Shown here: positions 39,499-48,530 of the stretch, piece by piece | Position numbering within the stretch: the first letter of the stretch is position 1 | How the letters are laid out: each line of letters starts with the position of its first letter | NCBI GenBank assembly: GCA_900557275.1 | Contig: USRX01000004.1 | Span: 1 to 64,000, forward strand | Reading direction: 5' to 3' | Source: an uncultured Roseburia sp. | Lineage (GTDB): Bacteria; Bacillota_A; Clostridia; Lachnospirales; Lachnospiraceae | Length of the DNA stretch: 64,000 bases | Position numbers and translations under genes: made by a program | The notes under the pieces: model-generated | Databases searched by the model: none | What the model was told of the DNA's origin: nothing | Seen by the model: only the letters and a program-made list of their open reading frames with translations

Positions 39499-39702
39499 GC
39501 GGGAGAAATGCAGGTAGATGTGTTTCTCTCGCACTTGCGTTTTATTTGACAAAAATAGATGTATGTTTATTAGCTTTTAAATAAAGTTCTCACAGAGTTT
39601 TTTTGATATACGATTTCCATTTTTACTGTAGAAATGATGAAAAATAGAAGTCGTATTCAGAAATATGATCAGAAGGATTTATGGAAAAAGCTTTTGATCA
39701 TA
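39499..39702 (+). promoter_or_regulatory. Three consecutive hairpins between the binding protein and permease genes
   Basis: Hairpin 1: GCGGGAGAAA (39499) with TTTCTCTCGC (39523), T-rich tail, a weak terminator. Hairpin 2: 39609-39624 with 39640-39655, 16 positions with one G-U and one mismatch. Hairpin 3: TATGATCAGAAG (39664) with CTTTTGATCATA (39691), ending before the permease ribosome site. Together they fill the 314-base gap and could set the higher level of the binding protein relative to the permease. Confidence 0.5.
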
Positions 39703-39728
39703 CATCAAAGAGTAACGGAGGATAGGAT

Positions 39729-40652
39729 ATGAGTTTTTTTGCAACGCTGTTAAATGCGATGCCGGGTGCAGTAGCACAGGGACTGATCTGGGGAATCATG
39801 GCGATCGGTGTCTATGTGACATTCCGTATTCTGGATATCGCAGATCTGACAGTAGATGGAACGATGTGTACCGGAGCGGCAGTCTGTATCATGATGATGC
39901 TCAGCGGACATAATGTGATCGTATCACTGATCGTAGCGACATTAGCAGGTATGGGAGCCGGGCTTATCACAGGTATTTTCCATACCTTTATGGGAATTCC
40001 GGCAATTCTGGCCGGAATCCTTACGCAGCTGGCATTATATTCCATAAACTTGAAGATTATGACAAAGGCAAACCAGTCGATTAATGTTAATAATACAGAT
40101 CTTCTGATTTCTTTGCGCTATATCAAAAATGTAGCGTGGTACAAAAATACGATTTTTATCGTTGCAGTATTTATCATTGTGCTGGTAATTGTATTGTACT
40201 GGTTTTTTGGCACGGAACTTGGCGCTTCATTGCGCGCAACCGGCTGTAATGGAAATATGGCCCGTGCGCAGGGTATCAATACAAACTTTAACAAAGTACT
40301 TGGTCTGATGATCTCCAACGGTCTGGTAGGACTTTCAAGCGCATTACTGATGCAGTATCAGGGATTCGCAGATATTAATATGGGACGAGGCGCTATCGTA
40401 ATCGGTCTGGCAGCTGTTATTATCGGAGAGGCAATCTTTGGACGCATCTTCAAAAATTTTGGCTTAAAACTGATCAGTATCGCCTGTGGTTCTATTATTT
40501 ATTATATTGTAGTCCAGACGGTTATTGTTATGGGTGTAGATACAGACCTGTTGAAACTGCTTTCAGCTGTTGTTGTAGGTATCTTCCTTGCAATCCCATA
40601 CTGGAAAAGAAAATATTTTTCAAAACCGGTAAAGAAAGGGGGAAATGCATAA
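39729..40652 (+). CDS. ABC transporter permease (TrpY-like)
   Basis: A 307-residue permease with about eight hydrophobic segments, of the branched-chain/COG4120 type (GAVAQGLIWGIMAIGVYVTFRILDIADLTVDGT, SLRATGCNGNMARAQGINT, NGLVGLSSALLMQYQGFADINMGRGAIVIGLAAVIIGE). The ARAQGINT loop is the probable ATPase contact. It is directly adjacent to the ATPase gene. Confidence 0.88.
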   Translation: MSFFATLLNAMPGAVAQGLIWGIMAIGVYVTFRILDIADLTVDGTMCTGAAVCIMMMLSGHNVIVSLIVATLAGMGAGLITGIFHTFMGIPAILAGILTQLALYSINLKIMTKANQSINVNNTDLLISLRYIKNVAWYKNTIFIVAVFIIVLVIVLYWFFGTELGASLRATGCNGNMARAQGINTNFNKVLGLMISNGLVGLSSALLMQYQGFADINMGRGAIVIGLAAVIIGEAIFGRIFKNFGLKLISIACGSIIYYIVVQTVIVMGVDTDLLKLLSAVVVGIFLAIPYWKRKYFSKPVKKGGNA

Positions 40653-41447
40653 ATGTTAGAGATTCAAAATATTTATAAGACGTTTAATGCAGGTACAGTA
40701 AATGAAAAACATGCGCTTAACGGTGTTTCCCTGAAGTTGGAAGATGGAGATTTTGTAACCGTTATTGGTGGAAACGGAGCCGGAAAATCTACTACATTGA
40801 ATGCCATTGCCGGTGTGTGGCCAGTGGATGAAGGAAAAATTATCATTGATGGTGTGGATGTGACAAAGCTTTCAGAGCATAAACGGGCAAAATATCTGGG
40901 CCGGGTTTTTCAGGATCCGATGACAGGTACGGCGGCAACGATGATGATTGAAGAAAACCTTGCACTGGCAAAGCGCAGAGGCTGTCACAGAACATTGCGA
41001 CCGGGCATTAAACATTCTGAACGTCAGGAGTATAGAGAACTGCTGAAGATTTTGGATCTTGGTCTGGAAGACCGTATGACATCCAAAGTCGGACTGCTTT
41101 CTGGTGGACAGAGACAGGCACTGACCCTGCTCATGGCAACATTAAAAAAACCAAAGCTGCTGCTTCTGGATGAGCATACAGCGGCGTTAGACCCGAAGAC
41201 CGCAGCCAAGGTTCTGGATACGACAGAAAAGATCGTAAAAAGAGACCATTTGACAACTTTGATGATAACGCATAATATGAAAGATGCAATCGCACACGGA
41301 AACCGTCTGATCATGATGAAAGATGGCAAGATCATATTAGATATCAGAGGCGAAGAAAAGAAAAAACTGACAGTGGAAGATCTTCTGCACAAATTTGAAG
41401 AGGTCAGTGGAGAAGAGTTTTCTAACGATAAGGCAATCCTTGGCTAA
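40653..41447 (+). CDS. ABC transporter ATP-binding protein (TrpZ-like)
   Basis: A 264-residue ATPase with Walker A GGNGAGKSTTLNAIAG, Q-loop VFQDPMTGTA, signature LSGGQRQALTLLMATL, Walker B LLLLDEHTAALDP and switch His in LMITHNM. It energises uptake through the upstream permease. The start codon immediately follows the permease stop. Confidence 0.92.
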   Translation: MLEIQNIYKTFNAGTVNEKHALNGVSLKLEDGDFVTVIGGNGAGKSTTLNAIAGVWPVDEGKIIIDGVDVTKLSEHKRAKYLGRVFQDPMTGTAATMMIEENLALAKRRGCHRTLRPGIKHSERQEYRELLKILDLGLEDRMTSKVGLLSGGQRQALTLLMATLKKPKLLLLDEHTAALDPKTAAKVLDTTEKIVKRDHLTTLMITHNMKDAIAHGNRLIMMKDGKIILDIRGEEKKKLTVEDLLHKFEEVSGEEFSNDKAILG

Positions 41448-41497
41448 AGGGTAAGGATATGTCAGAAATTAATTGACAAGAAATGAAGTTTTTTTGG

Positions 41498-41526
41498 AAA
41501 AGCTGCTGATATTCAGCAGCTTTTTC
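41498..41526 (+). terminator. Intrinsic terminator after the ABC transporter
   Basis: AAAAGCTGCTG / CAGCAGCTTTT, 11-bp stem, 5-base loop, continuing into TTTTTC. Confidence 0.9.
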
Positions 41527-41537
41527 TGGTTTCAGGA

Positions 41538-41569
41538 TGTCGATTTTGCGATGTTGACAATGTTCGACA
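41538..41569. promoter_or_regulatory. Spo0A-binding boxes upstream of spo0A
   Basis: TTCGACA at 41563-41569 is the exact reverse complement of the 0A box TGTCGAA. TGTCGAT at 41538-41544 differs at one position. Their position upstream of spo0A fits autoregulation. Confidence 0.6.
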
Positions 41570-41694
41570 AAAGGCGTTTTTCCCTGTAATTATAATATTT
41601 TTAAGTTCCATTTCATGAAGGCTTTTGGTAAATGTATAATCAATGAATTCAAAAAAAGAAATCTGAGAATACATGATAAATGGAGGTAATTATT

Positions 41695-42492
41695 ATGGAA
41701 AAGTTGAGTGTTGCAATCGCGGATGATAATGAAAACATGGTTCGTTTGCTGTCAGACATTGTACGAAAAGATAATGACCTGCAGGTAATTGCTACTGCAA
41801 AAGATGGCGTGGAAGCATATGAGATGATTCGAAATAAACAGCCGGATGTTGTGCTTTTAGATATTGTGATGCCCAAATTGGATGGTCTTGGGGTAATCGA
41901 AAAGGTAAGACAGGATAAAAATCTGAAAAAGCACCCGAATTTTATTATGATCAGTGCCATTGGGCAGGAAAAGATCACGGAAGACGCATTTCGACGTGGC
42001 GCAGATTATTACATAATGAAGCCTTTTGACCGTGAAGTTATCATTAACAGGATTAAAATGGTACGTCAGAATTTTATACAAAAACGTGGAATGGATGCGA
42101 GAAAAACAGAAGCTTATGAAAATGTTCGTCCTTTATCTGCACGTAATCTGGAAAATGATGTGACAGACATGATTCATGAAATTGGGGTGCCGGCACATAT
42201 TAAAGGATATCAGTATCTGCGTGAATCAATTATCATGGCAGTTAATGATATTGATATGCTGAATTCTATTACAAAGATCCTGTATCCTACGATAGCAAAG
42301 AAATTTCAGACGACACCGAGTCGGGTAGAACGAGCAATCCGTCATGCGATTGAAGTAGCCTGGAGCAGGGGTAAGATGGATACGATTGACAAACTGTTTG
42401 GTTATACGATACATAATGGAAAAGGTAAACCTACGAATTCAGAGTTTATCGCACTGATCGCAGATAAGATCCGATTGGAGTATGGCTTATAA
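41695..42492 (+). CDS. spo0A: Sporulation master regulator Spo0A
   Basis: A 265-residue response regulator. The receiver domain has the acidic pocket IADDNEN, the phosphoacceptor Asp in [15 protein letters not shown] and the Lys in YYIMKPFD. The C-terminal Spo0A DNA-binding domain has [20 protein letters not shown], with a C-terminal [15 protein letters not shown]. The ATG at 41695 has GGAGG 8 bases upstream. It is separated from spoIVB by argJ and the ABC transporter. Confidence 0.97.
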   Translation: MEKLSVAIADDNENMVRLLSDIVRKDNDLQVIATAKDGVEAYEMIRNKQPDVVLLDIVMPKLDGLGVIEKVRQDKNLKKHPNFIMISAIGQEKITEDAFRRGADYYIMKPFDREVIINRIKMVRQNFIQKRGMDARKTEAYENVRPLSARNLENDVTDMIHEIGVPAHIKGYQYLRESIIMAVNDIDMLNSITKILYPTIAKKFQTTPSRVERAIRHAIEVAWSRGKMDTIDKLFGYTIHNGKGKPTNSEFIALIADKIRLEYGL

Positions 42493-42585
42493 ATGTTTGT
42501 TGACAGAATCAGAAAAAGAGTAGTTTCCTGTTGCTGAATCGTGTATAATATAAAACAGGGTGCAGGTTTTGCGGGAGGAAAACGA

Positions 42586-44310
42586 ATGAAAAAAATATTG
42601 ATAGCTGCTTCAGAAGCGGTACCATTTATAAAAACAGGCGGTCTGGCAGATGTGATCGGGGCATTACCGAAGTATTTCCCGATAGAAGAATATGATGTAC
42701 GTGTGATTCTTCCGAAATATGCCTGTGCGGATCAGACGGAAATGTCCGACCTGGAGAAAATTGTAGAATGTGATGTAATTTTGAATTGGAGAAAGCAGTA
42801 TGCCGGAGTGCTTTCGAAAAAAAAGGATGGAATTACATGGTATTTTATAGATAATGAATATTATTTTGCCGGAGATAATCCATACGATCAGATTTATCTG
42901 GATGCTGAAAAATTTGCTTTTTTCTCAAAAGCAGTATTGACGATATTGCCATTGATTGATTTTTGCCCGGATGTGATCCAGTGTAATGACTGGCAGACAT
43001 CATGGATTCCGGTATTTTTAAAAGCCCAGTTTCCAGATGCTTTTTACAAACAGATCAAGACGATTTTTACGATTCATAATATGCGCTTTCAGGGACGTTG
43101 GTATATGGATGCTTATCGGGATATTACCGGTCTTCCGGATTCTTATTTTACAATGGATACGTTGGAATGCTACGGGCAGGGAAATCCTTTTAAAGGAGGT
43201 GTCCTTTTTGCTGATTTTGTGACTACGGTCAGCAAAAGTTATGCGCAGGAAATCCAACAGCCGATGGGAGGAGAAGGCCTGGACGGTGTGATGCGGCTTC
43301 GCAGTGGTGAGCTGTTTGGCATTACAAATGGAATCGATACCTCTTTGTACAATACCATGACAGACCCACTGCTGGTAAACAACTATAATATAGAAAGCTG
43401 GAAGTCAGCGAAGCCGCTAAATAAGCAGGCACTTCAAAAAGAACTGGGTCTTGTTCAAAAGGAAAATGCATTCCTGATAGGTATGGTATCCCGTCTGACG
43501 GATCAAAAAGGATTTGATCTGGTCATGGAGAAAATAGATACTCTTATGGAAGATCCGGATATCCAGATCGTAGTACAGGGAACCGGTGAAAAACAGTATG
43601 AGCAGATGTTTTTACATTACGCCGAGAAATATACCGGACGTATTGCCGTTAAAATACAGTATTCTGAGACTTTAGCTCACCGAATCTATGCGTCCGCAGA
43701 TGTATTTTTAATGCCATCTCAATTCGAACCATGTGGTCTTAGCCAGTTGATCAGCCTTCATTATGGAACTGTGCCGATGGTTCGTGAGACGGGTGGGCTG
43801 AAAGATACGGTAATTCCTTATAACGGAAAAGCGGAGTCTGATGGAACCGGTTTTACATTCCAGGAGTATAATGCAGATGCCATGCTGGAGATGATCCGGC
43901 GGGCAAAAGCAGTATTTTGTCAGGATTATGAAACGTGGGGCCAGATTGCCAGACGGGGAATGGAAGCCAATTTTTCTTGGAAAAAATCAGCAGCAGAGTA
44001 TGCGCATTTGTTTGATCTGCTTTGTCAGATGCGGCAGAATGCCTTACAGGAAGAACAATCTCGCAAGCAGAAAGCTGAGACACTGAGACATCAGATGCGG
44101 AAGCTGGACAGTAAAGCACCGAGTCTGGAGCAGATGCAGGAAGAAAAAGCACAATGTCTGAAGTCGGAAGGTTCTGAATCGAAAGATGAAACGCAGAGTC
44201 ATGAGACTCAGGAAAATAATTGTGGAAGTAATAAAAACAAGACAACATCTGTAAAACGACACCAGTACAATGCCTCAAAAAAGAAGAACCGTAAAAAGAG
44301 CAGGTCATAA
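42586..44310 (+). CDS. glgA: Glycogen synthase with C-terminal extension
   Basis: Extends alpha-1,4-glucan from ADP-glucose (GT5). The catalytic part has the ADP-glucose motif KTGGLADVIGALPK, FTIHNMRFQG, the GT-B C-domain GMVSRLTDQKGFDLV and the conserved MPSQFEPCGLSQLISLHYGT. The protein is 574 residues, about 95 more than the usual 477. The extra C-terminal tail is Gln/Glu/Ser/Lys-rich and ends in a basic run (KKKNRKKSRS). The ATG at 42586 follows GGGAGGAAAACGA. No other glg genes are adjacent. Confidence 0.94.
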   Translation: MKKILIAASEAVPFIKTGGLADVIGALPKYFPIEEYDVRVILPKYACADQTEMSDLEKIVECDVILNWRKQYAGVLSKKKDGITWYFIDNEYYFAGDNPYDQIYLDAEKFAFFSKAVLTILPLIDFCPDVIQCNDWQTSWIPVFLKAQFPDAFYKQIKTIFTIHNMRFQGRWYMDAYRDITGLPDSYFTMDTLECYGQGNPFKGGVLFADFVTTVSKSYAQEIQQPMGGEGLDGVMRLRSGELFGITNGIDTSLYNTMTDPLLVNNYNIESWKSAKPLNKQALQKELGLVQKENAFLIGMVSRLTDQKGFDLVMEKIDTLMEDPDIQIVVQGTGEKQYEQMFLHYAEKYTGRIAVKIQYSETLAHRIYASADVFLMPSQFEPCGLSQLISLHYGTVPMVRETGGLKDTVIPYNGKAESDGTGFTFQEYNADAMLEMIRRAKAVFCQDYETWGQIARRGMEANFSWKKSAAEYAHLFDLLCQMRQNALQEEQSRKQKAETLRHQMRKLDSKAPSLEQMQEEKAQCLKSEGSESKDETQSHETQENNCGSNKNKTTSVKRHQYNASKKKNRKKSRS

Positions 44311-44321
44311 AAGTATATAGA

Positions 44322-45194
44322 TTACATAGATACGCAATGATCTTTTCTGGAATAATAATAGGCATGTTGGGAAAGAACCTCATCGTGGGCAACTTCTGTC
44401 CCGTTTACTTCCTGTACCATTTCAGAGAGTTCGGAGATGGAAGTACGGTCTGTTGCTGGAATAAGGATAACTTCGTGTACGCTGCTTGGCAAAATGTAGA
44501 AATCAGATTCCATGGTGTCGCTGATCTGCTTTAGAAGGTTTTGATATAAGATGCAGCAGGCTCCGTTTAAATGGGATCTGTTGGAAAGAACAAACATAGG
44601 GTAGGGATCTGTCAGGTCAGAATACAGATTATGTTCCAGGATCTGATACATATCCTGTAGTTCATAAGGGAGCAGACGTGGGGTGTTTTCCTTGGCAAGA
44701 CGCAAAAGGATATCTGCGTCAACAGCCCAATTTGTCAGATGATCATTTTGGATCAGGATAGAAGCACTTCCGGTGCGATCTGTATGGAGCAGATAATAAA
44801 AGACGATAGCCAGATCCAGAAATTGGAAATGAGGTACAGACTGTAATAGCTCTTGATTCATCTGATAGTTGATCAGACGATATACAATATGGGGGCGTAC
44901 TCGTTGAAAGTCTTTGAAGAAAGATGCATTGATGGATTCTGAAGGCTGATATCTCTGATAAGTTTTTAAAATATGCTCATAGATATCATAAAAAGGAGTC
45001 CCATTTTGATGGTCTGCAAAATAGCTGTTCAGATAGATTGTCGGTGCTATGTTTAAATCATTCTGTAAAATAATAAGACCGTCTAATTTTTGACCGTTAT
45101 TTCGGGTAAAGGAGCGAATTGTGATTTTTTTTGGTTCCGGAATATCTTTGAGTAAGTGTTGGATAATAGAGTCCTTGAAATTTTCGTATGTCAT
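44322..45194 (-). CDS. DUF5688 family protein
   Basis: A 290-residue soluble protein of a family common in Lachnospiraceae and of unknown function. Typical features are the start MTYENFKDSIIQHLL, RNNGQKLDGLIIL, APTIYLNSYF, then PHFQFLDLAIVFYYLL and a C-terminal SSVHEVILIPA. The ATG complementary to 45192-45194 has AAGGAG upstream on the minus strand. It converges with glgA, their stops being only 11 bases apart. Confidence 0.75.
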   Translation of the reverse strand: MTYENFKDSIIQHLLKDIPEPKKITIRSFTRNNGQKLDGLIILQNDLNIAPTIYLNSYFADHQNGTPFYDIYEHILKTYQRYQPSESINASFFKDFQRVRPHIVYRLINYQMNQELLQSVPHFQFLDLAIVFYYLLHTDRTGSASILIQNDHLTNWAVDADILLRLAKENTPRLLPYELQDMYQILEHNLYSDLTDPYPMFVLSNRSHLNGACCILYQNLLKQISDTMESDFYILPSSVHEVILIPATDRTSISELSEMVQEVNGTEVAHDEVLSQHAYYYSRKDHCVSM

Positions 45195-45493
45195 ATGTCT
45201 CCTTAAAAGTGGGAGTATATGAAGTCTGACCAGACGAAAGACTTGAATTAAAAGATGAACATAGTTTATCATAGCGTTTCCGGAAGTACAAGTAAAAAAT
45301 CAAAGAAAATGAAAATCTTTCTTCTGTTTTTTATAAGGAATGCAGTGCATCAGAAAACTGTAAAAAGGTAAATGCAAAAACAGACTGAAGTGAAAAGTTT
45401 ATTTTTTTGCTTTGTAAAATGAAATTTATGAATTGACGTATACGCTTGCAGAATAGTAAATGTACAAAAAATCAGAAAAATGCGAAAAAAAGA

Positions 45494-45522
45494 TTGCATT
45501 TTGAAGAAGAAACATATATAAT
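45494..45522 (+). promoter_or_regulatory. Promoter of tRNA-Thr
   Basis: TTGCAT, a 17-base spacer and TATAAT, 10 bases before the tRNA 5' end. The rest of the 338-base gap (45195-45532) is A/T-rich and holds nothing else I recognise. Confidence 0.7.
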
Positions 45523-45532
45523 ATCATAGTGT

Positions 45533-45605
45533 GCTTCGATAGCTCAGTTGGTAGAGCACTTCACTCGTAATGAAGGGGTCGTGGGTTCGAGTCCCATTCG
45601 AAGCT
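45533..45605 (+). tRNA. tRNA-Thr, anticodon CGT
   Basis: Acceptor GCTTCGA/TCGAAGC with discriminator T, D arm AGCTCAGTTGGTAGAGC, anticodon arm CTTCA-CTCGTAA-TGAAG (anticodon CGT, reads ACG) and T arm GTGGGTTCGAGTCCCAT. CCA is not encoded. Confidence 0.96.
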
Positions 45606-45620
45606 TTGTAGCAATCCTGG

Positions 45621-45643
45621 AACTGCCGAAAGGCAGTTTTTTT
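45621..45643 (+). terminator. Intrinsic terminator after tRNA-Thr
   Basis: AACTGCC-GAAA-GGCAGTT followed by TTTTT; a GNRA-type loop. Confidence 0.9.
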
Positions 45644-45670
45644 GCTATACAGAGGAGGATGAAGACAAAA

Positions 45671-46978
45671 ATGTACCAAGAAATAGCAAAACTGATTTTA
45701 TATGGAGATTTAAAAGAAGATACGATCCTGTATCAGATGGGAGAAATCTTCCGTAAGTTTGAATTGCAGGAGGCGTCCGATGCCACACTGGTAAGAGATA
45801 TCTATACACAGATCAAGCATCTGCTGAATCTGGCAACAGAGTATGGATTTGATAAAAACCTGTGGCATAACTATCTGACCTATCTTATGGTGACAAATGA
45901 AAATTCTTTCAGCATTACCTGTGAGAAGGTAGGAGCAAATGATGGAAGTGTCAACCATTTTGCCCACAATGACTTCCGGGCATTTAAAAATCTGTTTGAC
46001 TATGATTTCTCAAAGATTGAAGAAGCTCTGCATATCGACTGCTTTACAAGTATTTCCAATTATAAAGCCATCGTAAAAAAAGAGCTGATGTACAATAAAA
46101 ATGTCAGTGAGAAAGTACAGACGCTCAGTGAACGTCTGGAACAGGCTGTAGATGAGAAAGAATTTTTTGATATCGTGACCGGATTCTACAAAGATTACGG
46201 TGTGGGTATGTTTGGATTGAATAAAGCGTTCCGTATCCAGGATCGTACCGATGGTGAAATCCATTTCCTGCCGATCAATAATATGGATAAAGTCATGCTG
46301 GATGATTTGGTAGGTTATGAGATCCAGAAACAGAAGCTGGTAGACAATACGAAAGCTTTTGTGGAAGGACGTCCTGCAAATAATGTGCTTTTGTTTGGCG
46401 ACAGCGGAACCGGAAAATCTACCAGTATCAAAGCTATTGTCAATGAATATTACGATCAGGGTCTGCGTATGATAGAGATATACAAGCACCAGTTCAAAGA
46501 TCTCTCTAATGTGATTGCGGCTATCAAAAACCGTAACTACCGTTTTATCATTTATATGGACGACCTTTCCTTTGAGGAATTTGAAATTGAATATAAATTC
46601 CTTAAAGCAGTTATCGAAGGCGGCGTAGAGACAAAACCGGAAAATATCTTGATCTATGCAACGTCCAACAGAAGACATCTGATCAAAGAAAACTGGAGTG
46701 ACAGAAATGATGTAGAGCAGTCTGACGGTATGCATCGTTCGGATACAATGGAAGAAAAACTGTCTCTTGTACATCGTTTCGGTGTCACGATCAGCTACTC
46801 AAAACCGACCCAAAAAGAGTATTTTAATATTGTAACCCAACTGGCACATCGCCTGAACATTCCGATGACAGATGAAGAACTTTGTGCAGAAGCAAACAAA
46901 TGGGAACTGAGTCATGGCGGTATTTCCGGAAGAACTGCACAACAGTTTATCAATTATATTGCAGGAAAGCAGTTATAA
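45671..46978 (+). CDS. DUF815 family AAA+ ATPase
   Basis: A 435-residue AAA+ ATPase of the DUF815 group. Walker A is [17 protein letters not shown], Walker B is [14 protein letters not shown], sensor 1 is [11 protein letters not shown], and the [21 protein letters not shown] segment is typical. The cellular role is not established. The open frame extends back into the tRNA, but the true start must follow AGAGGAGG. ATG 45659 touches that site, so ATG 45671 is chosen. Confidence 0.85.
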   Translation: MYQEIAKLILYGDLKEDTILYQMGEIFRKFELQEASDATLVRDIYTQIKHLLNLATEYGFDKNLWHNYLTYLMVTNENSFSITCEKVGANDGSVNHFAHNDFRAFKNLFDYDFSKIEEALHIDCFTSISNYKAIVKKELMYNKNVSEKVQTLSERLEQAVDEKEFFDIVTGFYKDYGVGMFGLNKAFRIQDRTDGEIHFLPINNMDKVMLDDLVGYEIQKQKLVDNTKAFVEGRPANNVLLFGDSGTGKSTSIKAIVNEYYDQGLRMIEIYKHQFKDLSNVIAAIKNRNYRFIIYMDDLSFEEFEIEYKFLKAVIEGGVETKPENILIYATSNRRHLIKENWSDRNDVEQSDGMHRSDTMEEKLSLVHRFGVTISYSKPTQKEYFNIVTQLAHRLNIPMTDEELCAEANKWELSHGGISGRTAQQFINYIAGKQL

Positions 46979-47109
46979 GTGTGAAAAATTGACAATTTTT
47001 TAACAAACCATTGACAAAGAGCCTCAAAAGGTGGAAACTATAAGTAAGCGAGCGAAAGGTTCGTGGCAGCATGGAAACATGTGTTTCGTTAATAAGGAGG
47101 AAAAATCTT

Positions 47110-48060
47110 ATGGGATTAGTTACAACGACAGAAATGTTCAAAAAAGCATATGCAGGTGGATATGCGATCGGTGCCTTTAATGTAAACAATATGGAAATCG
47201 TTCAGGGTATTACAGAAGCAGCCGGAGAGCTGAACGCACCGCTGATCCTTCAGGTTTCTGCAGGCGCAAGAAAATATGCAAATCATTCTTATCTTGTAAA
47301 ACTGGTAGAGGCAGCTTTGATTGAGAATGATATTCCGATCGCCCTGCATCTGGATCATGGCGCAGATTTTGAAATCTGTAAAGCATGTATCGACGGTGGA
47401 TTTACATCTGTTATGATCGACGGTTCTCATCATTCATTTGAGGACAACATTGCTCTGACAAAGAAAGTTGTTGAGTATGCACATGATAAAGGCGTTGTTG
47501 TAGAAGGCGAACTTGGTCAGCTTGCAGGTATCGAAGATGATGTAAAAGTAAGTGCAGAAGATGCAAAATATACACATCCGGATGAGGTAGAAGAATTCGT
47601 ATCCCGTACAGGCGTAGATTCACTTGCAATCGCAATCGGAACAAGCCATGGCGCATTCAAATTCAAACCGGGTCAGAAACCGATGCTTCGTTTTGATATT
47701 CTGGATGAAGTTGCAAAACGTCTTCCGGAATTCCCGATCGTTCTTCATGGCGCATCCAGCGTATCTCAGGAATATGTAAAGATTATTCAGGCACATGGTG
47801 GAAATCTTGCAGATGCTATCGGCATTCCGGAAGATATGCTTCGTCAGGCAGCAAGATCTGCAGTATGCAAGATCAACATTGACTCTGATCTTCGCCTTGC
47901 AATGACCGCAGGTATCCGTGAGGTTATGTGGGAGCATCCAGAGAAATTTGATCCGAGAGAGTACCTGAAAGTTGGACGTCAGTATGTAAAAGATGTTGTA
48001 GCACATAAGATTACAGAAGTACTTGGCTGTGCAGGAAAAGCAGCAGAGATTTCTAAATAA
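47110..48060 (+). CDS. fba: Class II fructose-bisphosphate aldolase
   Basis: A zinc-dependent glycolytic aldolase. The 316-residue protein has YAIGAFNVNNMEIVQGI, the zinc/catalytic segment ALHLDHGADFE, VVVEGELGQLAGIEDDV, AIGTSHGAFKFK and VLHGASSV. The ATG at 47110 has AAGGAGG upstream, and the initial METCVSL... of the longer frame is excluded. Codon use and the strong ribosome site suggest high expression. Confidence 0.96.
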   Translation: MGLVTTTEMFKKAYAGGYAIGAFNVNNMEIVQGITEAAGELNAPLILQVSAGARKYANHSYLVKLVEAALIENDIPIALHLDHGADFEICKACIDGGFTSVMIDGSHHSFEDNIALTKKVVEYAHDKGVVVEGELGQLAGIEDDVKVSAEDAKYTHPDEVEEFVSRTGVDSLAIAIGTSHGAFKFKPGQKPMLRFDILDEVAKRLPEFPIVLHGASSVSQEYVKIIQAHGGNLADAIGIPEDMLRQAARSAVCKINIDSDLRLAMTAGIREVMWEHPEKFDPREYLKVGRQYVKDVVAHKITEVLGCAGKAAEISK

Positions 48061-48194
48061 ATGACAAGATATGTGGTGTCGGGACAGGCTGTTTTTTCAT
48101 TCCTGATCTTATCAGACAGGATGGTCTGAAGTGTAAAAATTGACACCGGAGTTTTCAGCAGGCAGAATGACATGTTTGTAGAATGAAACGATGA

Positions 48195-48241
48195 GAGAGT
48201 GTTTTCTTTATCTGTTAAGATGAAGAAGATGCTCTCTTTTT
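48195..48241 (+). terminator. Terminator after fba
   Basis: GAGAGTGTTTTCTT (48195-48208) pairs over 14 positions, with three G-U, with AAGAAGATGCTCTC (48223-48236), followed by TTTTTCT. It lies in the 470-base gap between fba and the TIR gene. Confidence 0.8.
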
Positions 48242-48306
48242 CTATAAGGGTGTTGGTCTGTGTGTTCTGGATAAGAAGCATCGTTTTTTGAGATATATTC
48301 TTGCAG

Positions 48307-48334
48307 TTGCAGGACAGGATTGGTACACTATAGA
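48307..48334 (+). promoter_or_regulatory. Putative promoter of the TIR-STAND-Hsp70 locus
   Basis: TTGCAG, a 16-base spacer and TATAGA, downstream of the fba terminator. It implies a leader of about 190 bases before the TIR gene. No operator palindrome was identified in it. Confidence 0.4.
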
Positions 48335-48530
48335 TAAGGTGTGAGTTTAGAAAAAGATTTTTTTTAACCAGATATGAAAAGATAGGAAATTGTAGATCAG
48401 ATAGTATGTAAAAATTTTTTCATAGCTATTTATATGCCGGCTGATGGCTGGAGAATGGGCATTCGAGTAGTTTTTTATGATAGAAGAAAACGTAATCGAA
48501 GAAAGCAGAGAAAAATGAGGGAGAACTGAC

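Noticed and set aside
45548..45670. Open reading frame extending back into tRNA-Thr ([11 protein letters not shown]...)
   Set aside because: This is the familiar translation of a tRNA gene, interrupted functionally by a terminator; the real gene starts after AGAGGAGG at 45671.
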